A stretch of DNA of 64,000 bases from Argyresthia goedartella (GCA_949825045.1 OX463815.1:15617231-15681230), one strand, 5' to 3'. Counted from the first letter of the stretch, positions 53,812-64,000 are shown. The notes: generated by a model from the letters alone, not told the origin. Made by a program: numbers and translations.

Positions 53812-56000
53812 GTAACGGCATAAATAGCTAAGGTCGAGCTACCGTTGTCAGAAGCTATGATCGTCTATTCTATCTACCCCCAACTTAGATGTCCCGATTC
53901 AGCTGTAAAAATTGCAAGTTAAGAATGATAAGTCTGAATTTCTCGTTTGTTGAGAAGTTCAGTAGGCGTACAATAGTCGAACGGAAGATTGGTTCAGGAA
54001 GTTAGAGTTTCAAGTTAGACAGAGAAAGCAAGTATGCCCGCAAGCCGGTATTTCGCATCAGTTAGCGGTGTTTTGCGCCAGATCGATCTTTGTTATATTT
54101 TGTGTAATGGTACCATTTATTTTTTCGTATATATGGGCGCTTGGAGCTTCTTTTCGTGGTCGACCACAATTTATGATATTTGTTTGGGATATCGTATGGT
54201 TATCCGTCGTAGTGTTACGTGAGTACTCAATGATATTTCTTTATGCTTTAGTGGCTCCAATTATATAATTAGTTCACGGCAATAACGATCCAAATAGACC
54301 GGGTTTACACAATTGCGATTTGATTTTCCGAAATGGGTCTGAACTAGCGGTTTCCTCAAAAGGTCCGTAACGTTTTGTAACCTTCAACTCTGCGCAATTT
54401 GAGCTGGATGTTATCGAAACGTTTTCTTTAGCGCTTTTGGAGATCTAACCCACTCCACAACGAGTTACATACTTCGGAAAATACCGAACTAAGTATCTAG
54501 TTAACCACAGCTCTTCCTCGACTGAGCCCAGCAAAATAACTGCTTGACACAATCTACACGTTAGATCTCCAGCGAAATTTACATTTAATTTAAAGATGCA
54601 ACTTGAATCCAAATCGATCCAAGGCAAAGCAAAACAATCTACCCGGCCCTAAACAATGAACTTTAGACTGTAATTTGATCTCTTCGCGCGTCCCCGACAA
54701 CACTCAAATGTCAAAGATATCAACGGGATAGGTTATCTGAGTGGAAAACGTTTATACTTTGTTCTGAATTTGTGATTTTCATCCGCGGAACCCCATCGAT
54801 CAAACAGTCTCCCTATGCCTTGACAACCTAGGTTTAGCCGCAACTAAACTCCTGTCTAGCCTAGTCTAAAATCCTATATACCACGCCCATCATCGACACC
54901 ACTCGAAAATGGTTGAGTATGATTTGAATGTGTTTGTATGGTTAACGACTGTGTGTGTGGGAATTTCAAAACTCGCTATACGAAGGAAATAAGGAAAGGA
55001 TTAGCCCGCGAATATCCTAAGAGCCAATCCAGGAACCCTATGGTGAAGGAAAAAGGAAATTAGGGTCGCTCCAAGCCCAGACTCAGACTCAGATCAAATT
55101 ACCTACAAGTTCTTATCTAACGACCCAAGGATAGTTTTGGAATTTGGGTCAGGTTGATTTAAAGGATAGGAACCGAGGTATATTTTGGCGCTTCAGACAC
55201 ACACGAAAATCCACTGTAGCACGCAATCACAAATCTTCCAGTTCCAGACGCGTAAAACGGCAGACCGAACTGTATAGAATTACCGAAAGACAAGTGTACC
55301 ACAGTAGTTTGACGTAGTGACTGAATGCCTCCCCCACCCACGCGCTCGTATTTGCCCCACATGTCTGAAAAAAATGGCGTCCTTTGCGTGACACAATCTG
55401 CCCAAGCGCTAGCTTCTCTAACTACACAGGGTCTAATTTCAATCAAACATGCCATGCACGCCTGCTGTCTACAATTTTGTGTATGCATTTTCCATAATTA
55501 TCACTCAAGTCATTTGGTATTGCCGATACACAAAATTTGTCGATCGCTGGCTATAAAAGCGGTTGCGATTAATTAAGCCTGCCCGACCGCTAACGTCTAA
55601 GACAAAGATCACTAGAATGATATTCAAACCCGTGATGTCAAACTCACCACATCGTATCAATCAAACGCAATTGTATATTTGCAGTCAACACATTAGCTTT
55701 CTCCGTATAGTTCCATAAGAACCTTCCATTATTCAGTTATTCATAATTTATTCAATGCGGAATCAAATCGGCTCTGATCCCTACACATTTCGCAGGAATG
55801 CGACAAAAAAACCTGACCCGACCTCGCTTCTCCGAACCAACGTTCTATGGCCCCTTTCTTGTCAACTTACTTCGAACTACTCGATAACCCAAGCGTTAAC
55901 TGAACCGACTATTGTATTCAATGTGTACCGTGCGGCGATGGGCTAGCCCTCTGTCACGCAAAATGAAGTATTAAATGAACTGACTCTTGTGTACCATTAC
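53812..56000. mobile_element. Unclassified 2,189-bp insertion with 6-bp target duplication
   Basis: Splits the FP-type ORF1 reading frame (…PIYISESL at 56001, SLTTKTRKL at 53811). The direct repeat AAGGCT is at 53806-53811 and 56001-56006. The ends read inward GTAACGGCA (left) and GTAATGGTA (right), a short imperfect inverted repeat. Inside, 53840-53875 (GAGCTACCGTTGTCAGAAGC, ATGATCG) resembles the tRNA-like SINE head at 45110, and 55920-55985 matches the SINE body at 45264-45325. No long ORF; the 109-codon minus frame at 55159-55488 is not recognised. It might be a non-autonomous DNA transposon that captured or shares SINE parts, or a composite insertion. Confidence 0.7.
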
Positions 56001-56483
56001 AAGGCTCTCTGATATGTAGATCGGTTTGGTAGAGCCTTGTCGCTGTATGTGACTGTAGTTGAGCTTGTCCTTATTGGCCTTCTTGTTGTTGAATTTTTTA
56101 ACTTGATTATCTATGCGTTACTTATAGAGAACAGTATTGAATTCAACCTCAATTGGTCTGATCTTGTCCTGCTTTGCATAAACACGATAAATATCACTTA
56201 TGTCGGATTTCCCAATTTCTAGACCCAACGCCGCCGTTCCAATGCCAGTGATTATCTTTGTGAGGTCTTCTTTAGTTTCTTTCGGCATTTTTTGGGAAAT
56301 ATTCCTTATTTTTAGCTTTGCGGAACACTTGTTACGCTCTAGGCTTTCTAGTTCATTCTCAAGTTCTTTGATATGAAGCATGTGGTCAGTGCGCTCCTTT
56401 CACAGGCTCAACTCCTTATGCATATCTTCTTGTTTAGAAAATAACGTTTCCTTAGAGGATTGTTTATCGTTATTTTGGGCCTT
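56001..56483 (-). pseudogene. Minus-strand LINE ORF1, N-terminal half (coiled coil and FP domain start)
   Basis: Minus strand: KETLFSKQEDMHKELSL, then a stop, then IKELENELESLERNKCSAKL (coiled coil), KIRNISQKMPKETKEDLTKI, SDISDIYRVYAK and PIEVEFNTVLYK, a stop, RIDNQVKKFNNKKANKDKLN and TKPIYISESL. The pattern LExxKCSxKLxIRN...PKExKEDL...DIYRV is the FP-type ORF1 central domain. The protein continues at 53811 after the 2,189-bp insertion. The upstream part, which in relatives carries a PHD finger, is cut off at 56483 by another retroelement tail. Two stops, so inactive. Confidence 0.82.
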
Positions 56484-56720
56484 AATATGAAAAAGAAAGA
56501 AGAAAGAAACGTTTATTCACAGCTGACGGAGGCGCATACAGTCAACAAGTTCAACCGCATACCAAAACCGTTATCGCGATTCGCCTCAGCAGCTGCAAAA
56601 TGGCAGCTGACTCAGCATAATGCTAAGGTGAAAAACGCCTTAGCGCTGGGTTTCAGTCAGTGCCAGCGGTGACCCACAAGCGTCGCCAAGCGTGGTAACC
56701 TGGTGTGTAGGCACATTAAT
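56484..56720 (-). mobile_element. Retroelement 3' end (minus strand) with CTTT-type tail
   Basis: On the minus strand the segment ends GTGAATAAACGTTTCTTTCT followed by TCTTTCTTTTTC: a poly-A signal (AATAAA) and a short-repeat tail. The body (CACGCTTGGCGACGCTTGTG, GCAGCTGCCATTTTGCAGCT) is non-coding. It is either a SINE or a very short 5'-truncated LINE. It borders the FP-type ORF1 fragment at 56483. Confidence 0.55.
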
Positions 56721-56824
56721 AAATATTCATATGATATTATACTTGTATACATGCTTTCAATACAATAAATATATTAAAGTACGTCTCAATGATATTGGTC
56801 ACTGTAATAAAAAAATAACAATTT

Positions 56825-57035
56825 TTAAAACGAAAAACTAAAACTAAAACATAAAACCCAAGCACATCCCACCACACCAATATCAGTTATAGATGCCTGA
56901 AGTTTAACGAACTTTTTATTTTGCTGTGTTTCAAGATTCGCTGACATATTGCGAATTTCGTCTTCAAATTCGGACAACTTGAAAACAAAGGTCACCTTGG
57001 TCGAGTTGACGAAAAATGCACCGTGTGGACTTCGA
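56825..57035 (-). pseudogene. Possible LINE ORF1-like coiled-coil fragment
   Basis: Minus-strand frame with VNRSPHGAFFVN, FKLSEFEDEIRNMSANLE and KKFVKLQASITDI. An RSP start followed by FxxELxxM-type heptads is seen in the amino-terminal half of several LINE ORF1 proteins. The match is weak, and part of the same DNA reads as the MADF exon on the other strand, so this call is tentative. Confidence 0.3.
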
Positions 57036-57039
57036 TTGA

Positions 57040-57307
57040 CAACCGAATTATTATTATTACTTGGTCGGAAGACCAAGTGGTTCTTCTCCCACAGTGGTCC
57101 AATGTAGAGAAGAGGCAAAAAATTACGTTTGCTAAGTATATGTAAATATCTACAGTAATAAAGTACTTTGACTTTGCGGACACTTATGCAGACAAACATC
57201 AAAAGTCGCAAGGATGGGATCTGTTAGCTGACATACTAAAAAAAATAGAACCCAAAGCGAACGCCATACATAATATGCGAACTGCATACAAAAGGGAAGC
57301 AAAGAAG
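57040..57307 (+). pseudogene. MADF/Myb-like gene of Harbinger element, exon 1
   Basis: Plus-strand exon of the second gene typical of PIF/Harbinger elements. Before the 97-bp LINE insert: TWSEDQVVL (start of a MADF/SANT-like domain); after it: DTYADKHQKSQGWDLLADIL, then AIHNMRTAYKREAKK, the second half of the domain. The exon ends at a GTGAGT donor (57308), phase 0, and continues at 57718. An in-frame TGA lies before the domain (near 57027). Known role in the family: the Myb/MADF partner binds the transposon ends and helps import the transposase into the nucleus. Disabled by the insertion. Confidence 0.72.
57081..57177 (+). mobile_element. Very short LINE 3' end (FADD family)
   Basis: CTCCCACAGTGGTCCAATGT, AGAGAAGAGGCAAAAAATTA and GTAAATATCTACAGTAATAA match the tail of the LINE at 9672-11378 and of 11680-13514. 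It ends in ACTTTGACTTTG. Under 100 bp, an extreme 5' truncation. It interrupts the MADF-type exon between SEDQVVL (before) and DTYADKHQ (after). Confidence 0.9.
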
Positions 57308-57536
57308 GTGAGTTAATTCTGTAGGTAATTACATGTTTATGTCTGTCCTTTCTGGTGGTGTTTCTAACGTTAATTTTATAAGTACACTCGCACACAGCTC
57401 TAGTCACCCTTTTTAGCGTAATCCACAACTAGTTGTGGTATAAGCATATATGCTCGTGTTTCTGTCCGTGCGTCCGTCCATCTGTATAAATGTTCGAGAT
57501 CTCGGCCCCTAGACCACGACATCGGATTTTCGCTAG

Positions 57537-57687
57537 TGCCCTTATAATTATAGAATAGAGATCCACGTCCGCTTGGTTTTTTAACAATAATATGCTTTCC
57601 GTCCATACAACCCACATAGTTATGAAATTGCCATTGTTCTTGAAAAAATTTTCCTGCTATTTTCCATTCATTTTCCGTTGAAAGCAT
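57537..57687 (-). pseudogene. PIF/Harbinger transposase, exon 2, truncated
   Basis: Minus-strand exon after the acceptor TTTATGTTTCAG at 57688: MLSTENEWKIAGKFFQEQW, HNYVGCMDGKHIIVKKPSGRG and SLFYNYKGT. GCMDGKHI carries the first catalytic Asp of the DDE_Tnp_4 domain and YNYKG is the next conserved box. At about 57537 the homology stops abruptly and unrelated repeat sequence (DARTETR) follows, so the rest of the nuclease domain is deleted. Confidence 0.85.
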
Positions 57688-57717
57688 CTGAAACATAAAA
57701 ATAATCATTACTTTCAG

Positions 57718-58453
57718 AACTCACAACCACCATCTGAGAGGGAACAAGCCGGACCAAGTAAATCACAACCATCTGAGAGGGAACAATCCGGATCAAGTAA
57801 ATCACAACGATCTGAGAGGGAACAAGCCGGAACAAGTAGTGCTAAGCTGAAGAGGAAATATCCCAACGACAGAGTTTTGCAGCAAAAAAAAACATTCATT
57901 GTTAGATACAGCCCAAGAACTTCTTAAAAAAACAAACACTTTTGGACTTCATGTAGGAGAACAATTAGACCAAGTAGACGTCTTTCAAAGACAAGTTGCA
58001 GAAAACTTATTGCTGAAGTATTATTTTTGGCAAAAACAGGGTACCTAGATTTTGACACCAAAATTGAAAATCCCTCAACTAATACAACAATCTCCTCCAC
58101 CTCAGTTCATTCCACAATCTCACCCACCTCAATTCATTTACTCATCATCCTCGTCCTCTAATTCATATTCACAACCTCGCCCCACTCAAATAATACAAGT
58201 ATCTTCGCCACATCAATACATTCTGCCATCTCCTCCACCTCAGAGCATTCCAACATCTCCCCCACCCCAATACACTCAACCAATTCCTTCACCTCAATTT
58301 CAGTCACCTCCTGACGGTGGTGAAAGCATAGTGCAAGTATCCATACCATCACCGCCATTATTTTCCATACCCGCCGAAGAAAACAACACTATACATGAGG
58401 GCCTAGTAAATTCCCTGTTGAGGGAGTTTTTAATCGTTAGGAAGTCTAAATAA
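57718..58453 (+). pseudogene. MADF/Myb-like gene of Harbinger element, exon 2
   Basis: After the acceptor CTTTCAG at 57711-57717. The first part is three tandem 39-base repeats encoding SEREQ(A/S)G(P/S/T)SKSQ-type units (57721-57840), then KLKRKYPNDRVLQQKK. A one-base shift in a run of A at about 57888 is followed by LLDTAQELLKKTNTFGLHVG and FQRQVAENLLLKYYF, which resembles the C-terminal BESS-like region of MADF proteins. A TAG at about 58050, then a long Pro/Gln/Ser-rich tail (SPPPQFIPQSHPPQF units) to the stop at 58451-58453. It lies wholly inside the intron of the transposase gene on the other strand. Confidence 0.72.
57721..57840 (+). repeat. Three tandem 39-bp repeats in the MADF-type gene
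   Basis: Unit TCACAAC-ATCTGAGAGGGAACAA-CCGGA-CAAGTAAA repeated three times with few changes; in frame, adding 13 residues per unit. Confidence 0.9.
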
Positions 58454-58473
58454 ATTAAGTATGTCATAATTAC

Positions 58474-58962
58474 CTTTATTGTTTTCTTTAGAACCTTGTA
58501 TATCGCCCAACATGTTTCAGGAATAATTTTTTAAAGTAATTGAGATGATATAACTGTGCTAAATCTCAGATCCTTGTAATCTCTTCCCGTAGCTAGAAAT
58601 CTCGATGTAGCTATCAGTCGTTCTTCAGCAGAAACAGCTTCTCTCATAACTGTGTCTTTTTTTGTAATTAATGGCCGCACCATTTCCAATAATTCGTTGA
58701 AAGTGTTCTGGTCCATCCTGAGGTAATTATGAAAGTCATCAGAGTCGAGTATCTTTAAAATATTTAAATGACTCAAAGCTGTTCTCTCTTTTAACCACTG
58801 TTTCATCCATTTTTTTTTCTTTCTTTGTTTTTCTTGGTCACTCGCACATAAAAGAGCCAATGCCACTCCAACTTTCTGGTGTTTTGAAAGACACGGTGCC
58901 ATACTACAAGACGTCTTTACTGCTTGCGATCTTCGAAAGCACTGACCAATTGAGCCAACCAC
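58474..58962 (-). pseudogene. PIF/Harbinger transposase, exon 1
   Basis: Minus strand: MAPCLSKHQKVGVALALL, KKKWMKQWLKERTALSHLNI, DSDDFHNYLRMDQNTFNELL, ITKKDTVMREAVSAEERL, TSRFLATGRDYKDLRFSTVI, then a TAA (58531-58533) inside the SPQSLGRII-type box, then KIIPETCWAIYKVLKK. This is the N-terminal half of Harbinger transposases: RERTxLSHL, DFHNYLRM and FLATGxxxxDLxF are signature stretches. The exon ends at a GTAATT donor (58473), phase 0, and resumes at 57687; the intron is 786 bp. One nonsense codon plus the missing C-terminus make it inactive. Confidence 0.88.
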
Positions 58963-61825
58963 GCGACCGTGTAGAACGAAATCAAGTTTGGTCGGCCCAA
59001 CAAAGGTGACCTCTGTTGGTAGTTTGCACTGGTTGGTTCCGATCGTGTATTTAGCCCTTAAGCTGGCACGTATTTATAGTGACCTTTGGTACAACGTTAA
59101 GAATGCGCAAATAAAGGGTTTATGCAAGTTTCCAGCTTTTTATCTCACATTCCGAGGTTGACCATCTTGGCAACCCTAACTTTCTTGCATTATATCCTAT
59201 TGTGGGGCCAGAAAAAGAATATATATGCTCGTTTTTTGTTTATCCTAAAATAAACACGCCAATAAAAAAATCCTAAGCACCAAATTAAAATATTATATAT
59301 CGTATATTTATGCTCTTTAAACTATTTAAAAAATTCTAGGAAAAGTTGGAGGAAGGTTATGGTAAAGCAGTTAATAGAAAATTAAACGTGTGTTAAAAAA
59401 GGTTGTTGTTATCTCACTTGCTTTTTGACATAGAGTAACTCACTCTATCTCGGTATTATCTCTCCTCTTGTCATGTCTGGCAAGAACATTTGGCCAGTCT
59501 GTCTGTGTAACTCACCTCTAATTGCCTACGACAAGTGAAATGCGGTAAACCAAACCCCTTTCGACAGCCTTTCATCAGATGTTCCATTCCTAACCACATC
59601 AGATCAGTGATAATATGAAGAGAAATTGAATAGGTATGATGTTATTTGCCGTAATTCACTACATCTAGGCACTATCTTGAATTAACAAAATAATCTGTTA
59701 AACGTTGTCATAGACCCTAATCAATAATTGTGAAAGTTCATCACAAGTTGTAAAAGTCAAAAGTTACACGTTTTCATATAATACAAGAATTTGTGAATTA
59801 AGTATTTTTCCTACTGACGCAGACTTGATTTTCATCAATAAACTGAAAATAAGTAATCTCAAAGAACCCCGCTGCCGTGTTAGGTCATCAGCAATCATTT
59901 TCAATGCAATCTATTGAAATTGAACCTTTCGCGTTCGCCTAAGGATATCACATACAATGGGGTTTCTTCGCTGATTGCGCATCGTATTTTGAACGAATAT
60001 TTCCTGAATGAGGCCATCCCTGGGATGGGTCAACGTGAAGCATGCTTGAATGGATGTTTTTGTACTCATATTATTGTATGCCTTTATTGTTGAATTTTGA
60101 ATACAATAGGCTCTACAATTCATCTCTTCTAAATTGGTCGTAACCTTCATAAGGTGGATGCCTACTTACCTGGTTACCTTTACTTACCTTTGATTTTGGA
60201 CTTCAACGAGCACTTCAGATGGCTGAAGAATCTCAAAGTTTGCGTCGTCTTAGGCGCAGAAACAACTCTGCTTGATTACTGCCATATATAAGGTCGATTT
60301 TGGTGGAAGTTGGATGCGTTATACTCGTTCAAATATTTAGGACAAGTCATAATAAACAGTAATTTGAAAAACATGATTTTTAAATTAACGCAAAGGTAAG
60401 AAAAACAATGGAACCATTATTTGATTTATACAGAAGTTTGAATTGGTTTGAGTGGTTGATTTCGGGTATGTGTACAAATATTATCTTTTTAATTAATTTG
60501 AAAATGACTTAATTTTTTTAAATCGCTTTTTGTTTCGTAATTTTCATTTTTATGGAAATACTTGTAATGAATACCCCTAACCACTTCCGCCTTTGTTGCA
60601 CCCTGTTATATTAAGAAATTCAGAAAGAATTAAACACCGCCAATTTGTAAGCTAGATCAACATGTTTACATGTACTAGTTCATATCTCAAAAACTACTAC
60701 ATCGATTTTGACAAAACTTGCACTGTTCCCTAAGATGGAGTAAATGTCAATGAAAAATAATGGTTTAAACCTGATTCATAGTTTCGGAGAAATATGTAGA
60801 CAAACCTACATACAAACATGCATACAAAAATACATAAAACGTACATAAACACATACATACAAAAGTACGTACAGACTTACTTACAAACATACATACATAT
60901 AAGCATGCCGAGTCCTTACCGCCGCCTTAACGTAAGCGACGGAAATTAAATTTTACAGGTGGGCTTTTTTGAAATATTATGAAACATAGTGCTGTCATGT
61001 GAACACAAAACAGTAACACTGTGTTTAAGTAACACATTCTTTCTGAATTCTGTGCAGCATCACCAAAATCAGTCCACCTGTTTGAGCGCCAATACCAGAG
61101 ACCCCTCTTTTTCGTCGTCTCTGACTTGTACCGCATCACCAGTATCCGTCCACCCATTTGAGCGCTAGGGTGCCACAGACAGACACACACACAGAGACAC
61201 ATCCTCACAGAAACACAGACGTAAATTTCAAACTTACATATATATACTTATTATATACTTATAGAAGTAATGGGCGTTTGAAATAACGTAAGTATTTCTT
61301 TTTAATATATTCAAACGACTTCATTCATGATTTATTTAAGTGTTATATGGAATTCCATTAAATAACACATTGAAAACAATGCAGGGATATATTAATTTGA
61401 ATCATAGTTTCCGTGAACAATGAATTAAAATGTTTTTTTTTAATAATTTGTTTGTAGAAAGCGACTAAATATTGATGCGGTATATCGGTTGCGATATCAA
61501 TTAGGGTCGCCTGCTGCGTTGCATTATTCTAAGGCCATAGTAACTTAGGTACAATAACATGATTACGTCGCTTACGTTAAAAATGCAAGAATAACTTGAA
61601 ATTTTACGATGAAACTTGCAGTTGCTAGAATTTTCTATTGGGTGTATTTTAGCGGGAAATGTCAATGTGGAACCATCCGTTGTAGTTTGACATATCATTT
61701 ACGAAAAAAATCGGAATTTCGATAAAGTGTCGCTAACGATAAGTCGGCGGTAAATGCTCGATATATACATTACACCTATGAAATTTTATAAAATACTGAT
61801 TTGTTTAGTTGTTGAAGTTGTTGAA
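58963..61825. other. Non-coding stretch with simple repeats
   Basis: No gene recognised. 60815-60900 is an irregular ACAT-rich run (CATACATACAAAAGTACGTA). 61055-61175 has two copies of a GCATCACCAxxATCxGTCCA-type word about 75 bases apart followed by TTTGAGCGC. About 59191-59215 (ATCCTATTGTGGGGCCAGAA) is a fragment of the SINE body at 43575. The end of the Harbinger element near 58.97-59.1 kb cannot be fixed. Confidence 0.55.
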
Positions 61826-61886
61826 GTTGCTCTGATCAAATCGATTTCATAGTGAAAGTTGCCTAGAATGATGTCCCTAACAACCC
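61826..61886 (+). repeat. Unoccupied copy of the LINE target repeat
   Basis: GAAGTTGCTCTGATCAAATC runs on as GATTTCATAGTGAAAGTTG and GAATGATGTCCCTAACAA. The same sequence is interrupted at 32153/32576 (and 38635/39054) by the LINE 3' end. This defines the insertion site and its duplicated bases. Confidence 0.88.
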
Positions 61887-62140
61887 GCTAAAATATGACT
61901 ACACCTTTCTGTTACACCCTGTAAAAGTAATATTAAACGACTTCTAAACCGAATTCTGAACAGATTAAGTTGAAAATTGGTACACTTATATATTTATTAC
62001 ATGAACATTTTGAATTTGGGGGGCAATTGTGGCAGAAAATTGAAAAAAAAACTTTTTCAAACCGTAAAGTGTGACATTTCAAATAAAAGGGCTTGTGAAA
62101 CATTTAATTAAAAAAGTATTCAAGAAAAAAGCCCCTAATC

Positions 62141-62645
62141 TCCGAAACTATTGATCCTAAAATTATGAAAAAATACTTAAATAGGTCTTTACTAATTTAT
62201 TACAGGAAAAATAAGAACAATGTATGGTTTAAATAGGAAGAGCACAATTGCGGGATAAATCATAAAATTAAAAAAAGAGTTTTTAAAACTGTATCGAGTG
62301 GACATGTTAACTTGTTAACTCGTGACCGGTTAACGCCCACGGGCATCTTAGGATGCCATTTACCTGGTACAGGTATTTAATTTTATTACCATGGCATGAG
62401 GTTCAAAATCGCGATGCCTCAAACATTCCGTGGGTTTTAAAAGGTTAATCGATGAAAGGCTTGTTGCAAGGATCTTATAATTTTTTTCATAAACCTGAAA
62501 TGCGTAGTTGACATTCAATGGGCAAAATGTACTACCCACTTATCTCCAAAACTACTACTGATCCTTAAATCTTGAAACAATTACTTAATATAGCTCTCAA
62601 CTTAAATATTACAGGAAAATAATGAGCAATGTATGGCTTTAAAGA
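62141..62645 (+). repeat. Two direct repeats about 400 bp apart with a third repeat between
   Basis: 62141-62232 (CTCCGAAACTATTGATCCTA, TTATTACAGGAAAAATAAG, CAATGTATGGTTTAAA) is matched at about 62549-62642 (CTCCAAAACTACTACTGATC, ATTACAGGAAAATAATGAG, CAATGTATGGCTTTAAA). Between them, 62378-62425 is a copy of the TTTTATTACCATGGCATGAG GTTC repeat also seen at 49302. Non-coding. Confidence 0.65.
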
Positions 62646-62656
62646 AATTGTGAAGG

Positions 62657-62698
62657 ATTGAAAGAAATTTTGTATTTAAATACACAATTTCTTTCAAT
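62657..62698. repeat. Palindrome, 21-bp arms, no loop, one mismatch
   Basis: 62657-62677 pairs with 62678-62698 apart from one base; the centre is TATTTAAATA. Confidence 0.9.
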
Positions 62699-64000
62699 AC
62701 CAGATACAAACTTATAAATGCAGCTGGTCACATACTTACTTTAAGTATGAAAGTAGCTATCTTAACACACAGGAAAACACACAGGAACAGTCCGACTTGC
62801 ATTTGACCGTTTTCATTTTGATGTCGGTTAAAAGTAAAGCTTATATAGCGTAGCTTAGCTTACTTTGTTTCAGTTGGTACTTGGTACCTAATCGTACAGT
62901 CTTACTAAGGATGCTTGATGATGATGTTGGATGTTTCACTTGCAATTTATTATCATAAATTCCTTCATAATATATCAGGTAGTTGCAAACCCACAAATTC
63001 ATCTGATTTTCATCTGATTACTGAGACCCATCAACTACTACATATTTGCTCTTGTCTGGATACCTACCGTCTATCTGTGTCGCGAGTCGCGACTGTTAGT
63101 TTACATATCGCTTCCGGGGATGAATGGAATACATCTCATCACATTTAGGCTTAACGTTAACATAGTAGCAAGAAAGAGTCTATAATGTTCTCTGTATTTT
63201 TCACAAAAGTGATTCATTACTTACTAGCAATTGGCACCCACGTATAAAAAGTGTGTCCTATCAAATACTTATTTTAAATCAAATAAACGAATAGATACCT
63301 ATTTAGATAAATGTTGGGTTATTAAAAGGCTATTTACTAAAATGTCAAACTCTAATCATCCCATAGAAAGTGCTATTGGCTGATTCGGTAAATACCAAAC
63401 ATGGATCTACATCCTGATAACCATCGGTCGTCTGCCCACCGCATTTCAAATATCGAATGTTGTGTTTCTGATGCCAAGTGTCAGTTATGTATGTTTGGAC
63501 GATGCTTCGAGCAACTCGACGAACACTTGTCCGTGCCAGAACCCGCAGTATGATACGAGAACTGCAGTTAGTTCTGTGACGAGTACCTGGAACCTTATCT
63601 GAGAGAGGAGGGCATGGCCAGGCTAGCACAGTGGATCATCAGGCTACTGGCTGGCTGGCAGCTTGACATTTGGATACATATCTGACAGGTAGCTAAAATC
63701 GAAAAATAAATTTTAACAAAGATAACTAAGTGATATTTCTATGTCTCGATCGCAATTCATGAAGCCATTTTTATTTCATTTGGAAGATAATTCATACAAT
63801 TATATTACATAATCCTGTTGGTAAAAATATCTACTTGAGACGGCTTATATCGGAAAGATGCAAAATCGGCCTTTTCAAGATTGATGAGAAGCCTGATAAT
63901 ATTGAATATTATTTATGTGGTGTACACTTTCTTCAAGGAAATTTATTCCATAATATAAATTTAAAACCGCATTAGATAATTGTCCAATACTAATGTCAAA
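62699..64000. other. Non-coding stretch
   Basis: No gene recognised. A minus-strand frame of 94 codons at 63345-63629 (with SDKVPGTRHRTNCSSRIILR and HNIRYLKCGGQTTDGYQD) lies in a GC-richer patch and might be an exon, but there is no family resemblance and no convincing splice context, so it is only noted here. Confidence 0.45.

Noticed and set aside
63345..63629. Host exon on the minus strand
   Set aside because: Open for 94 codons but no recognisable family, no convincing splice sites; not enough to call.

Overview
The window looks like transposon-dense nuclear DNA of an insect, most likely a moth or butterfly. Evidence: AT-rich sequence; poly-A signals and tandem-repeat tails on non-LTR retrotransposons; tRNA-headed SINEs; introns with GT/AG borders; and interspersed repeats of a type familiar from Lepidoptera (a block starting with AACGGCCAAGTGCGAGTCG and ending in ACGGAACCCTAAAA near 29.15-29.51 kb, a relative near 6.3-6.4 kb). 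I found no convincing single-copy host gene, no rRNA, no functional tRNA and no CRISPR array. Almost every recognisable coding stretch belongs to a mobile element.

Layout. 1-7.5 kb: AT-rich, non-coding, with a foldback MITE (1891-2038) and repeat fragments. 7.5-16.5 kb: non-LTR retrotransposons of one broad FADD-type group: a decayed RT (7536-8443), a nearly open RT (9744-10820), and a minus-strand element split by a plus-strand element inserted into it (13515-16177). The inserted element carries a perfect 61-bp-arm palindrome inside its RT. 17.9-28.9 kb: a 234-bp LTR at each end (same orientation, minus strand), with a Tc1/mariner-type DNA transposon (19074-21785, open 362-aa transposase of DD41D spacing, TIRs of about 0.53 kb) and a two-ORF LINE (about 22.3-28.44 kb) between them; the LINE is itself split by a minus-strand LINE (24739-26285).

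29.9-42.8 kb: two head-to-tail copies of a 6.48-kb unit that differ by few substitutions and small indels and by one 77-bp deletion. Each copy holds a truncated LINE 3' end with target-site duplication, a 294-296 bp MITE, and an identical 141-aa ORF of unknown function. 43.5-53 kb: SINEs, an internally deleted mariner-like element (45932-46936), a minus-strand LINE 3' end broken by a roughly 330-bp hairpin, a TA-flanked MITE (51142-51370) and a decayed LINE C-terminal region (51540-52917).

53-59 kb: a minus-strand LINE with an FP-type ORF1 that is split by an unclassified 2,189-bp insertion with 6-bp target duplication; then a defective PIF/Harbinger transposon whose transposase (minus strand) has an intron that contains the second exon of the partner MADF-type gene on the plus strand. 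59-64 kb: mostly non-coding repeats, including an unoccupied copy of the LINE target site found in the 6.48-kb unit.

The genes do not form a host pathway. They are autonomous or decayed transposon modules, and the main information is the order of insertions: several older elements can be read through in frame once a younger one is removed.
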